This document shows positions 1 through 8,857 of a stretch of 64,000 nt of DNA, piece by piece; within the stretch, counting starts at the first letter, position 1; every line of letters starts with the position of its first letter. The position numbers and the translations under genes were made by a program. Source of the DNA: Candidatus Rhodobacter oscarellae (GTDB lineage Bacteria; Pseudomonadota; Alphaproteobacteria; Rhodobacterales; Rhodobacteraceae); assembly GCF_001078595.1 (NCBI RefSeq), contig NZ_LFTY01000002.1, positions 916,124-980,123 on the forward strand, in the 5' to 3' direction. The notes under the pieces are model-generated. The model was not told the DNA's origin. It was given only the letters and a program-made list of their open reading frames with translations, and searched no databases.

Positions 1-1152
1 AAAACACTCAAATCAACTGAAGAGCTTGCCGAGTTCTGTGCCCGTGCCAAGGACGGGCCCTATGTGACGATTGACACCGAATTCCTGCGGGAGCGCACCT
101 ATTACTCCAAGTTGTGCCTGGTGCAGCTGGCGCTGCCCGGTGACGACGGCGAGGCCGTGCTGCTGGATCCGCTGGTCGAGGGGCTGTCCCTGGCGCCGCT
201 TTACGAGCTGCTGGTGGCGCCCGGCGTGGTCAAGGTGTTCCACGCCGCGCGCCAGGACCTCGAGATCTTCTTTATCGAAGGCGGGGTGATCCCCGAGCCT
301 CTGTTTGACACCCAGGTCGCGGCGATGGTCTGCGGCTTTGGCGAGCAGGTGGGCTACGAGACCCTGGTGCGCAAGATCGCGCGGCAACCGCTTGATAAGA
401 CGTCGCGTTTCACCGATTGGTCGCGCCGCCCGCTGACCGATGCGCAAAAGACCTACGCCCTGGCGGACGTCACCCATCTGCGGGTGATCTACGAGGCGCT
501 GGCCAAGCAATTGGCCGAGTCCGGCCGCACCCCATGGGTCGAGGAAGAGATGCAGGTCCTGCGCACGCCCGAGACCTATGTGGTCACCCCCGAAGAGGCC
601 TGGCGGCGCATCAAGACCCGCACGAACTCTGCCAAGTTCATGAGCATGGTGCAGCATCTCGCCGAGTTCCGCGAGCGCTACGCGCAGACCAAAAACGTGC
701 CGCGCAACCGGGTGTTCAAGGATGATGCGCTGCTAGAGCTGGCCTCGACCAAGCCCAAGTCGCATCAGGACCTGGGCCGCTCGCGCCTGCTGCTGCGCGA
801 GGCGCGGCGCGGCGATATCGCTGACGGCATCCTGGCGGCGGTGGCCGCCGCGGCGAGCGCGCCGCCCCAGAAGCTGCCAAGATCGTCACGCCCGGCGGAT
901 AACGCGCCGGTGAACCCGGCGCTGGCCGACCTTTTGCGGGTGCTGCTGAAGGCCAAGGCCGAGAATGTGGGCGTGGCGCAAAAGCTTATCGCCACGGCCT
1001 CGGACCTGGACGCCATCGCCGGCGGCGAGCGCGACGGGTTGGCACTGACCGGCTGGCGGCGCGATGTGTTCGGCGCGGACGCGCTGCGGCTGTGCAATGG
1101 CGAGGTCGGCCTGGCGGTCAAAGGCGAAAAGGTCGACGTGATCGAGCTTTAA
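1..1152 (+). CDS. rnd: Ribonuclease D (5' end cut by window)
   Basis: The reading frame is open from the first base (KTLKSTEELAEFC...), so the true start lies a few codons outside the window. The protein is a 3'-5' exoribonuclease of the DEDDy type that trims tRNA 3' ends and other structured RNAs. The exonuclease motifs are visible: Exo I in DTEFLRE, Exo II in HAARQDLEIF and Exo III in YALADVTHL. A HRDC-like helical region follows in the C-terminal half. About 383 codons are present, the normal length for the family. The next gene is convergent and no separate terminator for rnd is seen. Confidence 0.93.
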   Translation, partial: KTLKSTEELAEFCARAKDGPYVTIDTEFLRERTYYSKLCLVQLALPGDDGEAVLLDPLVEGLSLAPLYELLVAPGVVKVFHAARQDLEIFFIEGGVIPEPLFDTQVAAMVCGFGEQVGYETLVRKIARQPLDKTSRFTDWSRRPLTDAQKTYALADVTHLRVIYEALAKQLAESGRTPWVEEEMQVLRTPETYVVTPEEAWRRIKTRTNSAKFMSMVQHLAEFRERYAQTKNVPRNRVFKDDALLELASTKPKSHQDLGRSRLLLREARRGDIADGILAAVAAAASAPPQKLPRSSRPADNAPVNPALADLLRVLLKAKAENVGVAQKLIATASDLDAIAGGERDGLALTGWRRDVFGADALRLCNGEVGLAVKGEKVDVIEL

Positions 1153-1230
1153 CCCAGACCGCCGCTACGCGGGTGTCTGGGGCGCGCCCAAGGCCCGGCC
1201 CAATCCTTCCAAACGTACATGCGAGAGCGA

Positions 1231-1259
1231 AAAACCCCGCCCGGGTGAGGGGCGGGGTT
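1231..1259 (-). terminator. Rho-independent terminator of the FadL-family gene
   Basis: A GC-rich inverted repeat (AACCCCGCC pairing with GGCGGGGTT) is followed on the minus strand by a run of five T. It lies about 50 bases past the stop of the minus-strand porin gene. On the plus strand it also falls after rnd, but with a weaker T tract. Confidence 0.8.
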
Positions 1260-1307
1260 CGGTACGACGGGCGCTATCGGAAAGGCCCTACGTTTCGTAG
1301 GCTGGGC

Positions 1308-2453
1308 TCAGAAGTTAAAGCCAATCTTCATCCCAACGCTAACCGCAGAGTTGTCGGTAAAATTGGCCCGAGCCGTGTCCGGAGTGCCGGTTTCGGGGCG
1401 GGCGTCGCCAAGCTTCGTATAGCGAACACCGCCAGAGATCGTCACGGCTTCGGTCTTGTATTGCGCCCCAAGGCCGATGGACCAATTTCCGTTCGACGGC
1501 GCGAGCGGCGAGACCAAATCATCAGTGCCCTCCGGCTCGTAGCCCACGCTGGCCGACACAGAGAACTGCTCGTTAATCTTGCGACCGACACCGACTGTGT
1601 AATTGAAAGAATCCTCAATGTCGCTGATGGAGGAGCCGGGGATCGTGGGGTCCACAGCGGCGTCAAAGCCCGTCGGTGAGATCTTAAGGTCCGACCATTT
1701 GGCGTATCGGACGGACCCGAACAGAAGGGTGTTCTCGTTGATGCCGGTCTGCACATCGAGGTTGATCGATGCCGGAGAAGTCACCGTCGTCGTCCCAGCA
1801 ATCGTCGGGGGGAGTGGCGGTGACGGGAGGTTGGTTTCTACAAACGGCAAGTCGTGGTCGATCTTGGAGTTGTACGTCACGGCCACGCGCAGGGCGTATT
1901 CCGGGATCTCATAGGCGGCCCCGACGAGGAAGCCGGTTCCAGAGCCTTTGCTAAGGGCCACGTTGTAGCCGCTCAGGCCACCATAGGCGAGACCCGAGAG
2001 CGTGATGTCGCCTTCGATGCTCTGGTGACGCACACCCGCGTGGGCGCTGAAGCGTTCGTTGAACTTGTACCGCCCCACGGCGGTCAGCGACTGCGAGCTA
2101 GCAACTGCCGAGGTTCCGCCCAGAAGCGTGGCGGCCCCGGAGCCCGGGTAGGTGACGTCCGAGCCATAGGGCTCCTCGGCAATCAATGCGACAGAGATGC
2201 TGTCCGACAGATCCAACTTGATCCCGCCGCCGAAACTCCGAAAGCTGGCACCGACATTGCCGATTGGATTGCCAAGAAGGTCTGTGCCCGTGACGGAGGG
2301 GCTAGTGTTGGCGAAAGTGATCTCGGCATAGTTACCATCTTGAAAGATGATCCCGATCGGAAGGCCGGTTCTGTCAAGTCCGCCCGCATTGGCCAAATGG
2401 CCGGTAAGCAGTGCGGCGGATATCACTGTAGCTGTGAGTGGGTAGCGCATCAT
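1308..2453 (-). CDS. OmpP1/FadL-family outer-membrane protein
   Basis: This 381-residue protein has a Sec signal peptide of about 23 residues ending in ANA, then a beta-rich barrel, and ends in a phenylalanine (KIGFNF) as expected for an outer-membrane barrel. The repeated aromatic/aliphatic strands and the GVRHQS- and YNSKI-type segments match the OmpP1/FadL/TodX family, which lets hydrophobic compounds such as long-chain fatty acids cross the outer membrane. The purine-rich AGAGGAC directly before ATGATG supports the start. The exact substrate is not evident. It is transcribed alone and has its own terminator. Confidence 0.83.
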   Translation of the reverse strand: MMRYPLTATVISAALLTGHLANAGGLDRTGLPIGIIFQDGNYAEITFANTSPSVTGTDLLGNPIGNVGASFRSFGGGIKLDLSDSISVALIAEEPYGSDVTYPGSGAATLLGGTSAVASSQSLTAVGRYKFNERFSAHAGVRHQSIEGDITLSGLAYGGLSGYNVALSKGSGTGFLVGAAYEIPEYALRVAVTYNSKIDHDLPFVETNLPSPPLPPTIAGTTTVTSPASINLDVQTGINENTLLFGSVRYAKWSDLKISPTGFDAAVDPTIPGSSISDIEDSFNYTVGVGRKINEQFSVSASVGYEPEGTDDLVSPLAPSNGNWSIGLGAQYKTEAVTISGGVRYTKLGDARPETGTPDTARANFTDNSAVSVGMKIGFNF

Positions 2454-2572
2454 GTCCTCTTCCCAAGCATGATTTATGTTCTGCGCCCATTAAACTTCAG
2501 TACCAGGCAGATTCCATAGTCTTACCCCGCGTAATCGATTTGCCACACCGAAGAAGCGTGTCTTTCGCGCCA

Positions 2573-3454
2573 CTATTTGGACGGGGAACGTGCCTCATTT
2601 CGGATATTCAGGGCATTTGCGGCAAAGATGAACGCCCCGCCGAGGAAGACGGCAAGCAAAAACGGCTCGGCATAAAACAGCATTCCGACCACCGCGATGA
2701 TCGGCAGGCGGGCGAAATCCATCGTCATAACGACCCCCGCGGGCGCCAGCGTCAGCGCCTTGGTGACGCAGAAATGCGCCACCAGCCCGCAGACCGCCAC
2801 CAGCATCAGCCAGGGCAGCGAGGCTCCGCTTGGCGGCGCCATGGCGCCATCCATGAACGCGGTGCCAAGCCCCAGCACCGCCTGAATCACCGTCAGATAG
2901 AACAGCACGCAGGTGATCGTCTCGGTCCTCACCAGGGACCGCGTGCAGACCGCAGTTCCGGCGAACCCGATGGCCGCCAGGGCCGCCGCGACAAGCCCGG
3001 GGCTAAGCTCGAAATCCGCGCCCGGCTGCGCGACGATCATGGCGCCCGCAAAGCCAAGGGCGGCCGCGGCGAGCCGGATCCGGGTCAGGCGCTCGCCCAA
3101 AAACAGGGCGGCCAGGAAGGTCGCCCAGATAGGCGTGGTGAACTCGAAGGCGAAGATCTGCGCCAGGGGCACCGTGCCGACGCCCACCGCGAAGAACCAC
3201 AGGTTCTGCCCGATGAAGTGGAACAGGTTGCGCAGCCCATGCAGCCAAAGCCGCCGGGTTGTGATCTGGCCCAGCGTGCCCGCCCATCCAGCGACCGCAA
3301 GCACCATCACGACCCCCAAGAGCGAGCGGTAGGTCATGATCTCGAACGTGTCGTGCATCCCCGCCAGCTCGCGCCCGGACACGGCCATCGCGGTGAATGA
3401 CAGGATCGCGCCGGTCATCCAGACCGCGGCGCGGGCCGGGGCCGAAAGCGTCAT
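2573..3454 (-). CDS. EamA/DMT-family transporter
   Basis: This is a 293-residue integral membrane protein with about ten hydrophobic segments arranged as two EamA repeats, typical of the drug/metabolite transporter superfamily in the inner membrane. Members export amino acids, nucleobases or other small metabolites; the substrate cannot be read from sequence. Its start overlaps the stop of the upstream secreted-protein gene by four bases (ATGA), so the two are probably translationally coupled in one operon with the lipoprotein gene further upstream. Confidence 0.85.
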   Translation of the reverse strand: MTLSAPARAAVWMTGAILSFTAMAVSGRELAGMHDTFEIMTYRSLLGVVMVLAVAGWAGTLGQITTRRLWLHGLRNLFHFIGQNLWFFAVGVGTVPLAQIFAFEFTTPIWATFLAALFLGERLTRIRLAAAALGFAGAMIVAQPGADFELSPGLVAAALAAIGFAGTAVCTRSLVRTETITCVLFYLTVIQAVLGLGTAFMDGAMAPPSGASLPWLMLVAVCGLVAHFCVTKALTLAPAGVVMTMDFARLPIIAVVGMLFYAEPFLLAVFLGGAFIFAANALNIRNEARSPSK

Positions 3455-3807
3455 TCCGCGGCGGCTGTGCAGCAGCCCGTCAAGAGGATCGGCGTCTGCC
3501 CGCGCTGGGTCATGACATGGGCGCGCAGGGGCTGCGCGCCGCAGGCCTCCTGTTCGATCAGGACGATCGCGGTGTCGCGCTCGCCGATCAGGGTGAATGC
3601 GCGGGGCCAGCCATCGGCGGCGCCCTCTGCCGTCGTCACGAGCATCACATCCATGTCGGTCGGGGCGGGGAAGGAAAAGCGCCCCTGGACGGCGTCGAAC
3701 TCAACGCGCCAATTGGGCGCTTGCCCCGAGCATATGTAGCTCTGCGACCAGGCGGGCAGGGTGCTTAGGCTAAGGGCAAGGGCCGCGAGGCAGGTGTTCA
3801 AGCGCAT
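3451..3807 (-). CDS. Small secreted/periplasmic protein
   Basis: The product is 118 residues with a clear signal peptide (MRLNTCLAALALSLSTLPAW, cut near WS-QS). The mature part has four cysteines, including the CC pair near the C-terminus, and a WRVEFDAVQGRFSF segment. It may be distantly related to periplasmic META/MliC-like or COG3650-type proteins, but I do not recognise it firmly. It lies between a lipoprotein gene and an EamA exporter in the same direction. Confidence 0.6.
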   Translation of the reverse strand: MRLNTCLAALALSLSTLPAWSQSYICSGQAPNWRVEFDAVQGRFSFPAPTDMDVMLVTTAEGAADGWPRAFTLIGERDTAIVLIEQEACGAQPLRAHVMTQRGQTPILLTGCCTAAAE

Positions 3808-3816
3808 GGGCGGGCC

Positions 3817-4275
3817 TCAGCGGCGCACCACCAGCGCGTTCTCGGCAGCGCTCACGCGGATCTGCTGCGCGCCAGCCAGCGTCTGATCCGACACGAAGCG
3901 CCCAACAATGACCTCGCGCGAGCGTGGCGTGCTGACGCGGGTCTGCTCGAAGGGCGGGTTCACCCGGAACTCGTAGTTCAGCGCGCCGTTCTCGGCGACC
4001 TCGCGACCGACGGGAATAAGCGCCCCGTCGAAATAGCCTTGCTGTTCCGGCAGGCCCGTGGCGCGCACGATGGCGCCGCCGGGCACCTGCTCGACCCGTA
4101 GGCTGACAATCTGGCGCACCAATGGGCGCGGGTCGGCGTCGGGGGCGGTGGTCACGACCTCGGCCTCTTGGCTGCGGCCAAACCAGTTGAACGGGTTTAG
4201 GCGTGATTCCGATATGCGGCTGCAGCCCGCCACGATTCCCGCGACGCATAGCGCCAGTATGAATTGCTTGCCCAT
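3817..4275 (-). CDS. Lipoprotein of unknown function
   Basis: The 152-residue product begins with a short signal peptide and a lipobox (IVAGC, Cys at residue 18). The mature protein is a small mixed alpha/beta domain (LRVEQVPGGAIVRATGLP...) without recognised catalytic residues. Similar small lipoproteins are common in Rhodobacteraceae. It is the first gene of a likely three-gene leftward group. Confidence 0.65.
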   Translation of the reverse strand: MGKQFILALCVAGIVAGCSRISESRLNPFNWFGRSQEAEVVTTAPDADPRPLVRQIVSLRVEQVPGGAIVRATGLPEQQGYFDGALIPVGREVAENGALNYEFRVNPPFEQTRVSTPRSREVIVGRFVSDQTLAGAQQIRVSAAENALVVRR

Positions 4276-4393
4276 ATCACTCCCCTTGCCGTCGCCACAG
4301 GGTTAGCCGATGCGGCGTGGCTTGAAAAGGGAACGATGCTCTGGACCTTTTGCACCGGCCGGATTACCTCGCCATTGGTGAAAGGGAGCGACA

Positions 4394-4810
4394 ATGGCCA
4401 GCGCGGAATTTGAGGAACTCGTCGAGACGTTTGAATTCCTGGGCGACTGGGAGGAGCGCTATGGCCATGTCATCGACATGGGCAAGGCGATGCCGCCGCT
4501 CGAGGACGCGTTCCGCGTGCCTGCAACCAAGGTGGATGGTTGCGCCAGCCAGGTCTGGATCGTCCCCGAGATCTCGGATGGTGGCGTGCTGAGCTTTCGC
4601 GGCGACAGCGACGCGATGATCGTGCGCGGGCTGATCGCGGTGCTCGTGGCGCTTTACTCGGGCCTGCCGGTGGCCGAGATCGGCAAGATCGACGCGGTGG
4701 CCGAGCTGAAACGCCTTGACCTAGAGGACCACCTGTCATCGCAGCGCTCCAACGGGCTAAAGGCGATGGTGCAGCGCATCCAGCAGGTCGCAGCGGCGGC
4801 GGCGGCTTAA
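4394..4810 (+). CDS. sufE: SufE family cysteine-desulfuration protein
   Basis: This 138-residue protein matches SufE throughout. The sulfur-accepting cysteine is in the diagnostic motif DGCASQVW near residue 50, and it has the usual GLPVAEI helix. SufE takes persulfide sulfur from the SufS cysteine desulfurase and passes it to the SufBCD scaffold for Fe-S cluster assembly. No other suf gene is nearby. A GGAG-like site precedes the ATG (AAGGGAGCGACA). It ends convergently, overlapping the next gene by four bases. Confidence 0.9.
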   Translation: MASAEFEELVETFEFLGDWEERYGHVIDMGKAMPPLEDAFRVPATKVDGCASQVWIVPEISDGGVLSFRGDSDAMIVRGLIAVLVALYSGLPVAEIGKIDAVAELKRLDLEDHLSSQRSNGLKAMVQRIQQVAAAAAA

Positions 4811-5448
4811 CCGGCCCATTTCTCTAGCGTCGTGCTCAGGTCGCCATAGCCGGTAAAGCGCCGCTCGAAGGCGAGCCCCAGGCGCTGCGCGCAGTCCCGG
4901 GCCTTCTCCGTCAGCGCCGGGTCGTCAATCTGCGCCTGATAGACTAGCTTTTCATAATTGCCGAAATACATGTCCCGCAGCTCGGGATGCTTCTCCAGCC
5001 CCAGGGGCTTCCAGACGAAGGCGTCGAACTGGCGGACCAGGAAATCCGTCAGGTAGAACGCGGTGAATTCGTCTGAACTTCCCGCCGCAAAATATTCATT
5101 TCCCTGAAAGAAAGAGTAGCAATGCGGACCGGCGACCATCTCGACGCCCAGCTCTTGGCAGAGCCTTTCAAGCTGCCCGCCAGTGCCGCAATCGGCATAG
5201 ACCACATGGATGGCGCCGTAGCTGCCGCGGTTCTTTTCCACCGCGTCGCGCACCGCGCCGCAGATCTTTTCGGGATGGTTGTGGTAGATCGCGGGAAGGC
5301 AGGTCAGGTCCATATGGTCCCATCCGTTGCCCTTTGTGACCGCCAGGATCTCGCGCGCCAGAGCGCCGCAGGCGATCAACAGAACCTTGCCGCGCGGCGC
5401 CTCAAGCGCAAGCCCGTGCTGGGTCAGCCTGTCGTCCGAGAGCTTCAT
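4807..5448 (-). CDS. DUF1638 family protein
   Basis: A 213-residue protein of the DUF1638 family. It has the conserved start LLIACGALAREI, then CLPAIYHNHP, YADCGTGG and GPHCYSFF, with several conserved Cys/His that could bind metal. Family members are often found near corrinoid proteins and B12-dependent methyltransferases, and here a corrinoid gene lies 1 kb away and a homocysteine methyltransferase gene 4 kb away. The biochemical role is not established. The start at MKLSDDRL is chosen because homology begins there. Confidence 0.82.
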   Translation of the reverse strand: MKLSDDRLTQHGLALEAPRGKVLLIACGALAREILAVTKGNGWDHMDLTCLPAIYHNHPEKICGAVRDAVEKNRGSYGAIHVVYADCGTGGQLERLCQELGVEMVAGPHCYSFFQGNEYFAAGSSDEFTAFYLTDFLVRQFDAFVWKPLGLEKHPELRDMYFGNYEKLVYQAQIDDPALTEKARDCAQRLGLAFERRFTGYGDLSTTLEKWAG

Positions 5449-5627
5449 GGCGCGCGTCGAAAGAACAGCCGCGCGGCAAGTGCGACGCCCGCGACCGCGG
5501 TGACCGCGATGCCAGCACCGGGCAGCGCCACGCCAAGCTGCGCGCTGAGCCACCAGCCGAACGCCACGGTGACGCCAGCGGCACAGATCACAAGGGCGAT
5601 GAGGATCGCGAATCGATATGCAGGCAT
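5445..5627 (-). CDS. Small two-segment membrane protein
   Basis: The 60-residue product (MPAYRFAILIALVICAAG...) contains two hydrophobic segments, about residues 6-28 and 34-52, and a basic C-terminus (RLFFRRAP). Its stop overlaps the start of the DUF1638 gene, suggesting coupled translation. AGGAGC lies upstream of the ATG. I do not recognise a family. Confidence 0.55.
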   Translation of the reverse strand: MPAYRFAILIALVICAAGVTVAFGWWLSAQLGVALPGAGIAVTAVAGVALAARLFFRRAP

Positions 5628-5799
5628 GCCCGGCTCCTTTGCTGGCAAGATAAGGGGCTTGAGTGCGGATTTTAAGGCTAAGGGCGACCTGCGGGGCGAA
5701 TTTCCCGGCGCGTTAAGGGGTCCTAAACCCATTTTGCGATACCGCTTGCGCCCGAGTTGACCAGATTTGACCGTGGTCATTTAACCGCCGAGGCCCGAG

Positions 5800-6438
5800 A
5801 TGAGCCAACCAGCCCAGGCGCGCAGCCGCCGCACCCGCAATCGCCTGATCGCCGCCGCCGAGGACGAGATCGCCGCGCAGGGCTTTGAGGGCCTGCGCGT
5901 CGACGCCGTGGTGAGGCGGGCAGGGGTCGCCAAGGGCACCTTCTTTGCGCATTTCGCCGACAAAGAGATCTTGATCGAGGAACTGATCGCCGCGCGCCTG
6001 GAGGCAGAGCTTCAGCGGCTAGAGGCCGCGCCGCCGCCACATGACCTGGACGGGTTCATCGCGGCGCTGATGCCGGCCTGGTCGCTGATGACGCAGGAGC
6101 GCTATGTCTTTGACGTGATCGCGCGGCACTCCACCGCAATGGGGATCGCCAATCTTGGCCCTTTGGCCATCGCGTTCCAGCGGCTTTACGATGTGATCTC
6201 GGACTGGCTGTCGGGCGCGCCCTTTCGCACCGATGTCACGCGGCGCTTGCTGGCCGAGGGCGTGCAGGCCTTTGCGCTGCAATCCATGGCGTTGGAGTTT
6301 TGCGCGCTGCATAACCAGATCGGCCTGGCCGCGCGCCTGCGCCCCTATCTGCGGGCCTGGCTGCTTCCGAACCATGCGGCGGGCACGAAAAAGGCACCCG
6401 AAACGGGTGCCTTAAGCGTCGCAGCTGAGGCGGCCTAG
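5800..6438 (+). CDS. TetR/AcrR family transcriptional regulator
   Basis: A 212-residue protein with an N-terminal TetR helix-turn-helix at about residues 15-60 (VDAVVRRAGVAKGTFF then FADKEIL) and a helical ligand-binding C-terminal domain. It probably represses nearby or its own genes in response to a small ligand. The divergent small membrane protein/DUF1638 pair and the convergent corrinoid gene are the nearest candidate targets. Its last codons contain a hairpin that serves as the terminator of the gene on the opposite strand. Confidence 0.85.
   Translation: MSQPAQARSRRTRNRLIAAAEDEIAAQGFEGLRVDAVVRRAGVAKGTFFAHFADKEILIEELIAARLEAELQRLEAAPPPHDLDGFIAALMPAWSLMTQERYVFDVIARHSTAMGIANLGPLAIAFQRLYDVISDWLSGAPFRTDVTRRLLAEGVQAFALQSMALEFCALHNQIGLAARLRPYLRAWLLPNHAAGTKKAPETGALSVAAEAA
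6391..6413 (-). terminator. Terminator of the corrinoid gene inside the tetR 3' end
   Basis: The inverted repeat AAGGCACCCG/CGGGTGCCTT with a 3-base loop is followed on the minus strand by TTTTT. It lies 28 bases beyond the corrinoid protein's stop and within the final codons of the convergent tetR gene. Confidence 0.75.
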
Positions 6439-6440
6439 CC

Positions 6441-7145
<705 letters not shown>

Positions 7146-7288
7146 GGGGACACCTTCAAAAAGCGCAAGCCTGCGCGTGATTTAAGCCCTTATTCCTGCA
7201 ATGATACCGCAGCACTCGACAAGTTGCGACATCCATCGTGTCGCTTCCGACCATCGCATATACCGTTTCGGGTTAGCGGTTGATTAAT

Positions 7289-7303
7289 GTTCTCTTTATG
7301 TTC
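7289..7303 (+). promoter_or_regulatory. LexA (SOS) box, GTTC-N7-GTTC
   Basis: GTTCTCTTTATGTTC matches exactly the direct-repeat LexA box known from alphaproteobacteria. It ends 10 bases before the ATG of the radical SAM gene, a position where bound repressor would block transcription or its start. Confidence 0.7.
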
Positions 7304-7313
7304 TAGTTGCAGC

Positions 7314-8402
7314 ATGGAGATTCCAGGAACCAACCAGCTGAGCCAGGACCAGCGGCGCGGGCGCGCGGCGGCGGGCAACCCGGATGTGCGATTCGAGGCG
7401 ACGCAAAGGGTGTTCGAGGATGACGGCTGGGCGCGCGACGAGGGCCGGCCGGTGCTGCGCACCGAGGTCTCGGTGGAGCGCCCGCGCAGCGTGATCACCA
7501 AGAACAGCTCGCCCGATCTGGACTTTGACCGCTCGATCAACCCCTATCGCGGCTGCGAGCATGGCTGCATCTACTGCTTCGCGCGCCCCAGCCACGCCTA
7601 TCTGGGCCTGTCGCCGGGGCTCGACTTCGAGACCAAGCTGATCGCGCGTCCCGACGCGCCGCAGATCCTGGAAAAGGAACTGGCGCGCAAAAGCTACCGC
7701 CCCAAGGTGATCGCGATCGGCACCAACACGGACCCGTACCAGCCGGTGGAGCGCGAGATGCGGATCATGCGTGGCCTGCTGGAGGTCCTGCACGCGCATC
7801 GCCACCCCGTGGCCGTCGTAACCAAGGGCACGCTGATCGAGCGCGACCTGGATATCCTGGGCGAGATGGGGCGAATGGGCCTGGCCCGCGTGGGCATCTC
7901 GGTGACCACGCTGGGCTCGGAATTGTCGCGACGGATGGAGCCGCGCGTGCCGGCGCCCGCGCGGCGGCTGCGCACCATCAAGCGCTTGGTCGAGGCGGGC
8001 TGCCCGGTGCGCGTCATGGCCTCGCCGATGGTGCCCGGGCTGACCGATCACGAGCTGGAGGCGATCCTGACCGCGGGCAAGGAGGCGGGGGCGACGGCGG
8101 CAAGCTACGTCCTGCTGCGCCTGCCGCGCGAGGTCGCGGGGCTGTTTCGGGATTGGCTGGCCGAGCACTACCCTGACCGCGCCGACCGCGTGATGGGGCT
8201 GGTGCGCGATACCCATGGCGGGCAGGATTACGACCCCGAATGGGGCAAGCGTATGTGCGGCGAGGGCGTATTCGCAGAACTGCTGGCACAGAGGTTTAAG
8301 GTGACGTCGCAACGGCTTGGTTTGGCGAGGAAAATTCCGGCGCTGCGAGTGGATGAGTTCCGCGTTCCGGAACGTGTTGGCGATCAGCTGAGCCTGTTTT
8401 AG
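7314..8402 (+). CDS. PA0069-family radical SAM protein
   Basis: A 362-residue radical SAM enzyme. The [4Fe-4S] cluster cysteines are in YRGCEHGCIYCF (CX3CX2C), followed by the SAM-binding GTNTDPYQPVE and KRLVEAGCPVRV regions. The family is related to spore photoproduct lyase and is often annotated Rv2578c/PA0069-like; its substrate is unknown. The ATG at 7314 is preferred because the SOS box lies just upstream, but a start at 7287 is possible. Control by LexA fits a role in DNA damage repair or response. The gene is followed by a cluster of palindromes. Confidence 0.82.
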   Translation: MEIPGTNQLSQDQRRGRAAAGNPDVRFEATQRVFEDDGWARDEGRPVLRTEVSVERPRSVITKNSSPDLDFDRSINPYRGCEHGCIYCFARPSHAYLGLSPGLDFETKLIARPDAPQILEKELARKSYRPKVIAIGTNTDPYQPVEREMRIMRGLLEVLHAHRHPVAVVTKGTLIERDLDILGEMGRMGLARVGISVTTLGSELSRRMEPRVPAPARRLRTIKRLVEAGCPVRVMASPMVPGLTDHELEAILTAGKEAGATAASYVLLRLPREVAGLFRDWLAEHYPDRADRVMGLVRDTHGGQDYDPEWGKRMCGEGVFAELLAQRFKVTSQRLGLARKIPALRVDEFRVPERVGDQLSLF

Positions 8403-8411
8403 AACGCGGCC

Positions 8412-8534
8412 CAAAAGCCTTCAAAGGCTTTTGCCAATCCCTTGGAAGGGATTGGTTTTGGCGCCAAGTCAGTGAGCTTCCGCGCGCCTCACCAGAGCCT
8501 TGGAAGGCTCTGGCAAATCTCTTGCAAGAGATTT
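8412..8534. repeat. Composite of four CTT-NN-AAG palindromes
   Basis: Four near-perfect palindromes occur in two pairs: 8412-8433 and 8434-8455, then 8492-8513 and 8515-8534. Each has CTT-NN-AAG at its centre (centres CA, GG, GG, GC) and arms of 7-8 bases that differ between copies yet always pair. The 36-base spacer contains GGCGCC and CGCGCGCC. The last palindrome, AAATCTCTTGCAAGAGATTT, is identical to one at 57445-57464. The element may act as a bidirectional terminator or be a mobile palindromic repeat. Confidence 0.8.
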
Positions 8535-8539
8535 GGGCG

Positions 8540-8803
8540 TCACTCGAAAATTCGAACGGGCTCTTTGTTGCAAAAGATCACGACCTGTCCCGCGTTGATC
8601 ACAGCGCGGTAGCCGCGCTTGCTCAATTCCTGGCGGAAGCGTGGCCAACCAACGATGCGTTCAACATCCGCGGACTTGCGCCGCACAACGCCGCCGCTGG
8701 CGGCGGCCTGCGAGCTAAAGAGGTGGATGATCCATCGTTCCGGGCTCAGGTGAGCTGGCGATGTCGGGCGGTTGCGAAGGGCAGGGGCGAATGCGTCTCT
8801 CAT
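8540..8803 (-). CDS. Small conserved hypothetical protein
   Basis: The product is up to 87 residues. The core (SPERWIIHLFSSQAAASGGV, then RDVER-like KSADVERIVG and a C-terminal VVIFCNKEPVRIF) resembles a short conserved alphaproteobacterial protein often seen near tryptophan genes. The real start may be further in, since the first 20 residues look unlike the core. No function is known. Confidence 0.6.
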   Translation of the reverse strand: MRDAFAPALRNRPTSPAHLSPERWIIHLFSSQAAASGGVVRRKSADVERIVGWPRFRQELSKRGYRAVINAGQVVIFCNKEPVRIFE

Positions 8804-8857
8804 AAAGAGAGCATGTCACATTCGCGGTAAACAGTCGGTTAAACCCGGCGGCTCGGC

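Noticed and set aside
2438-3400. Long plus-strand open frame (320 codons) opposite the EamA transporter
   Set aside because: It is rich in Arg, Gln and His with no family features and lies fully opposite a clear membrane transporter; a GC-rich shadow frame.
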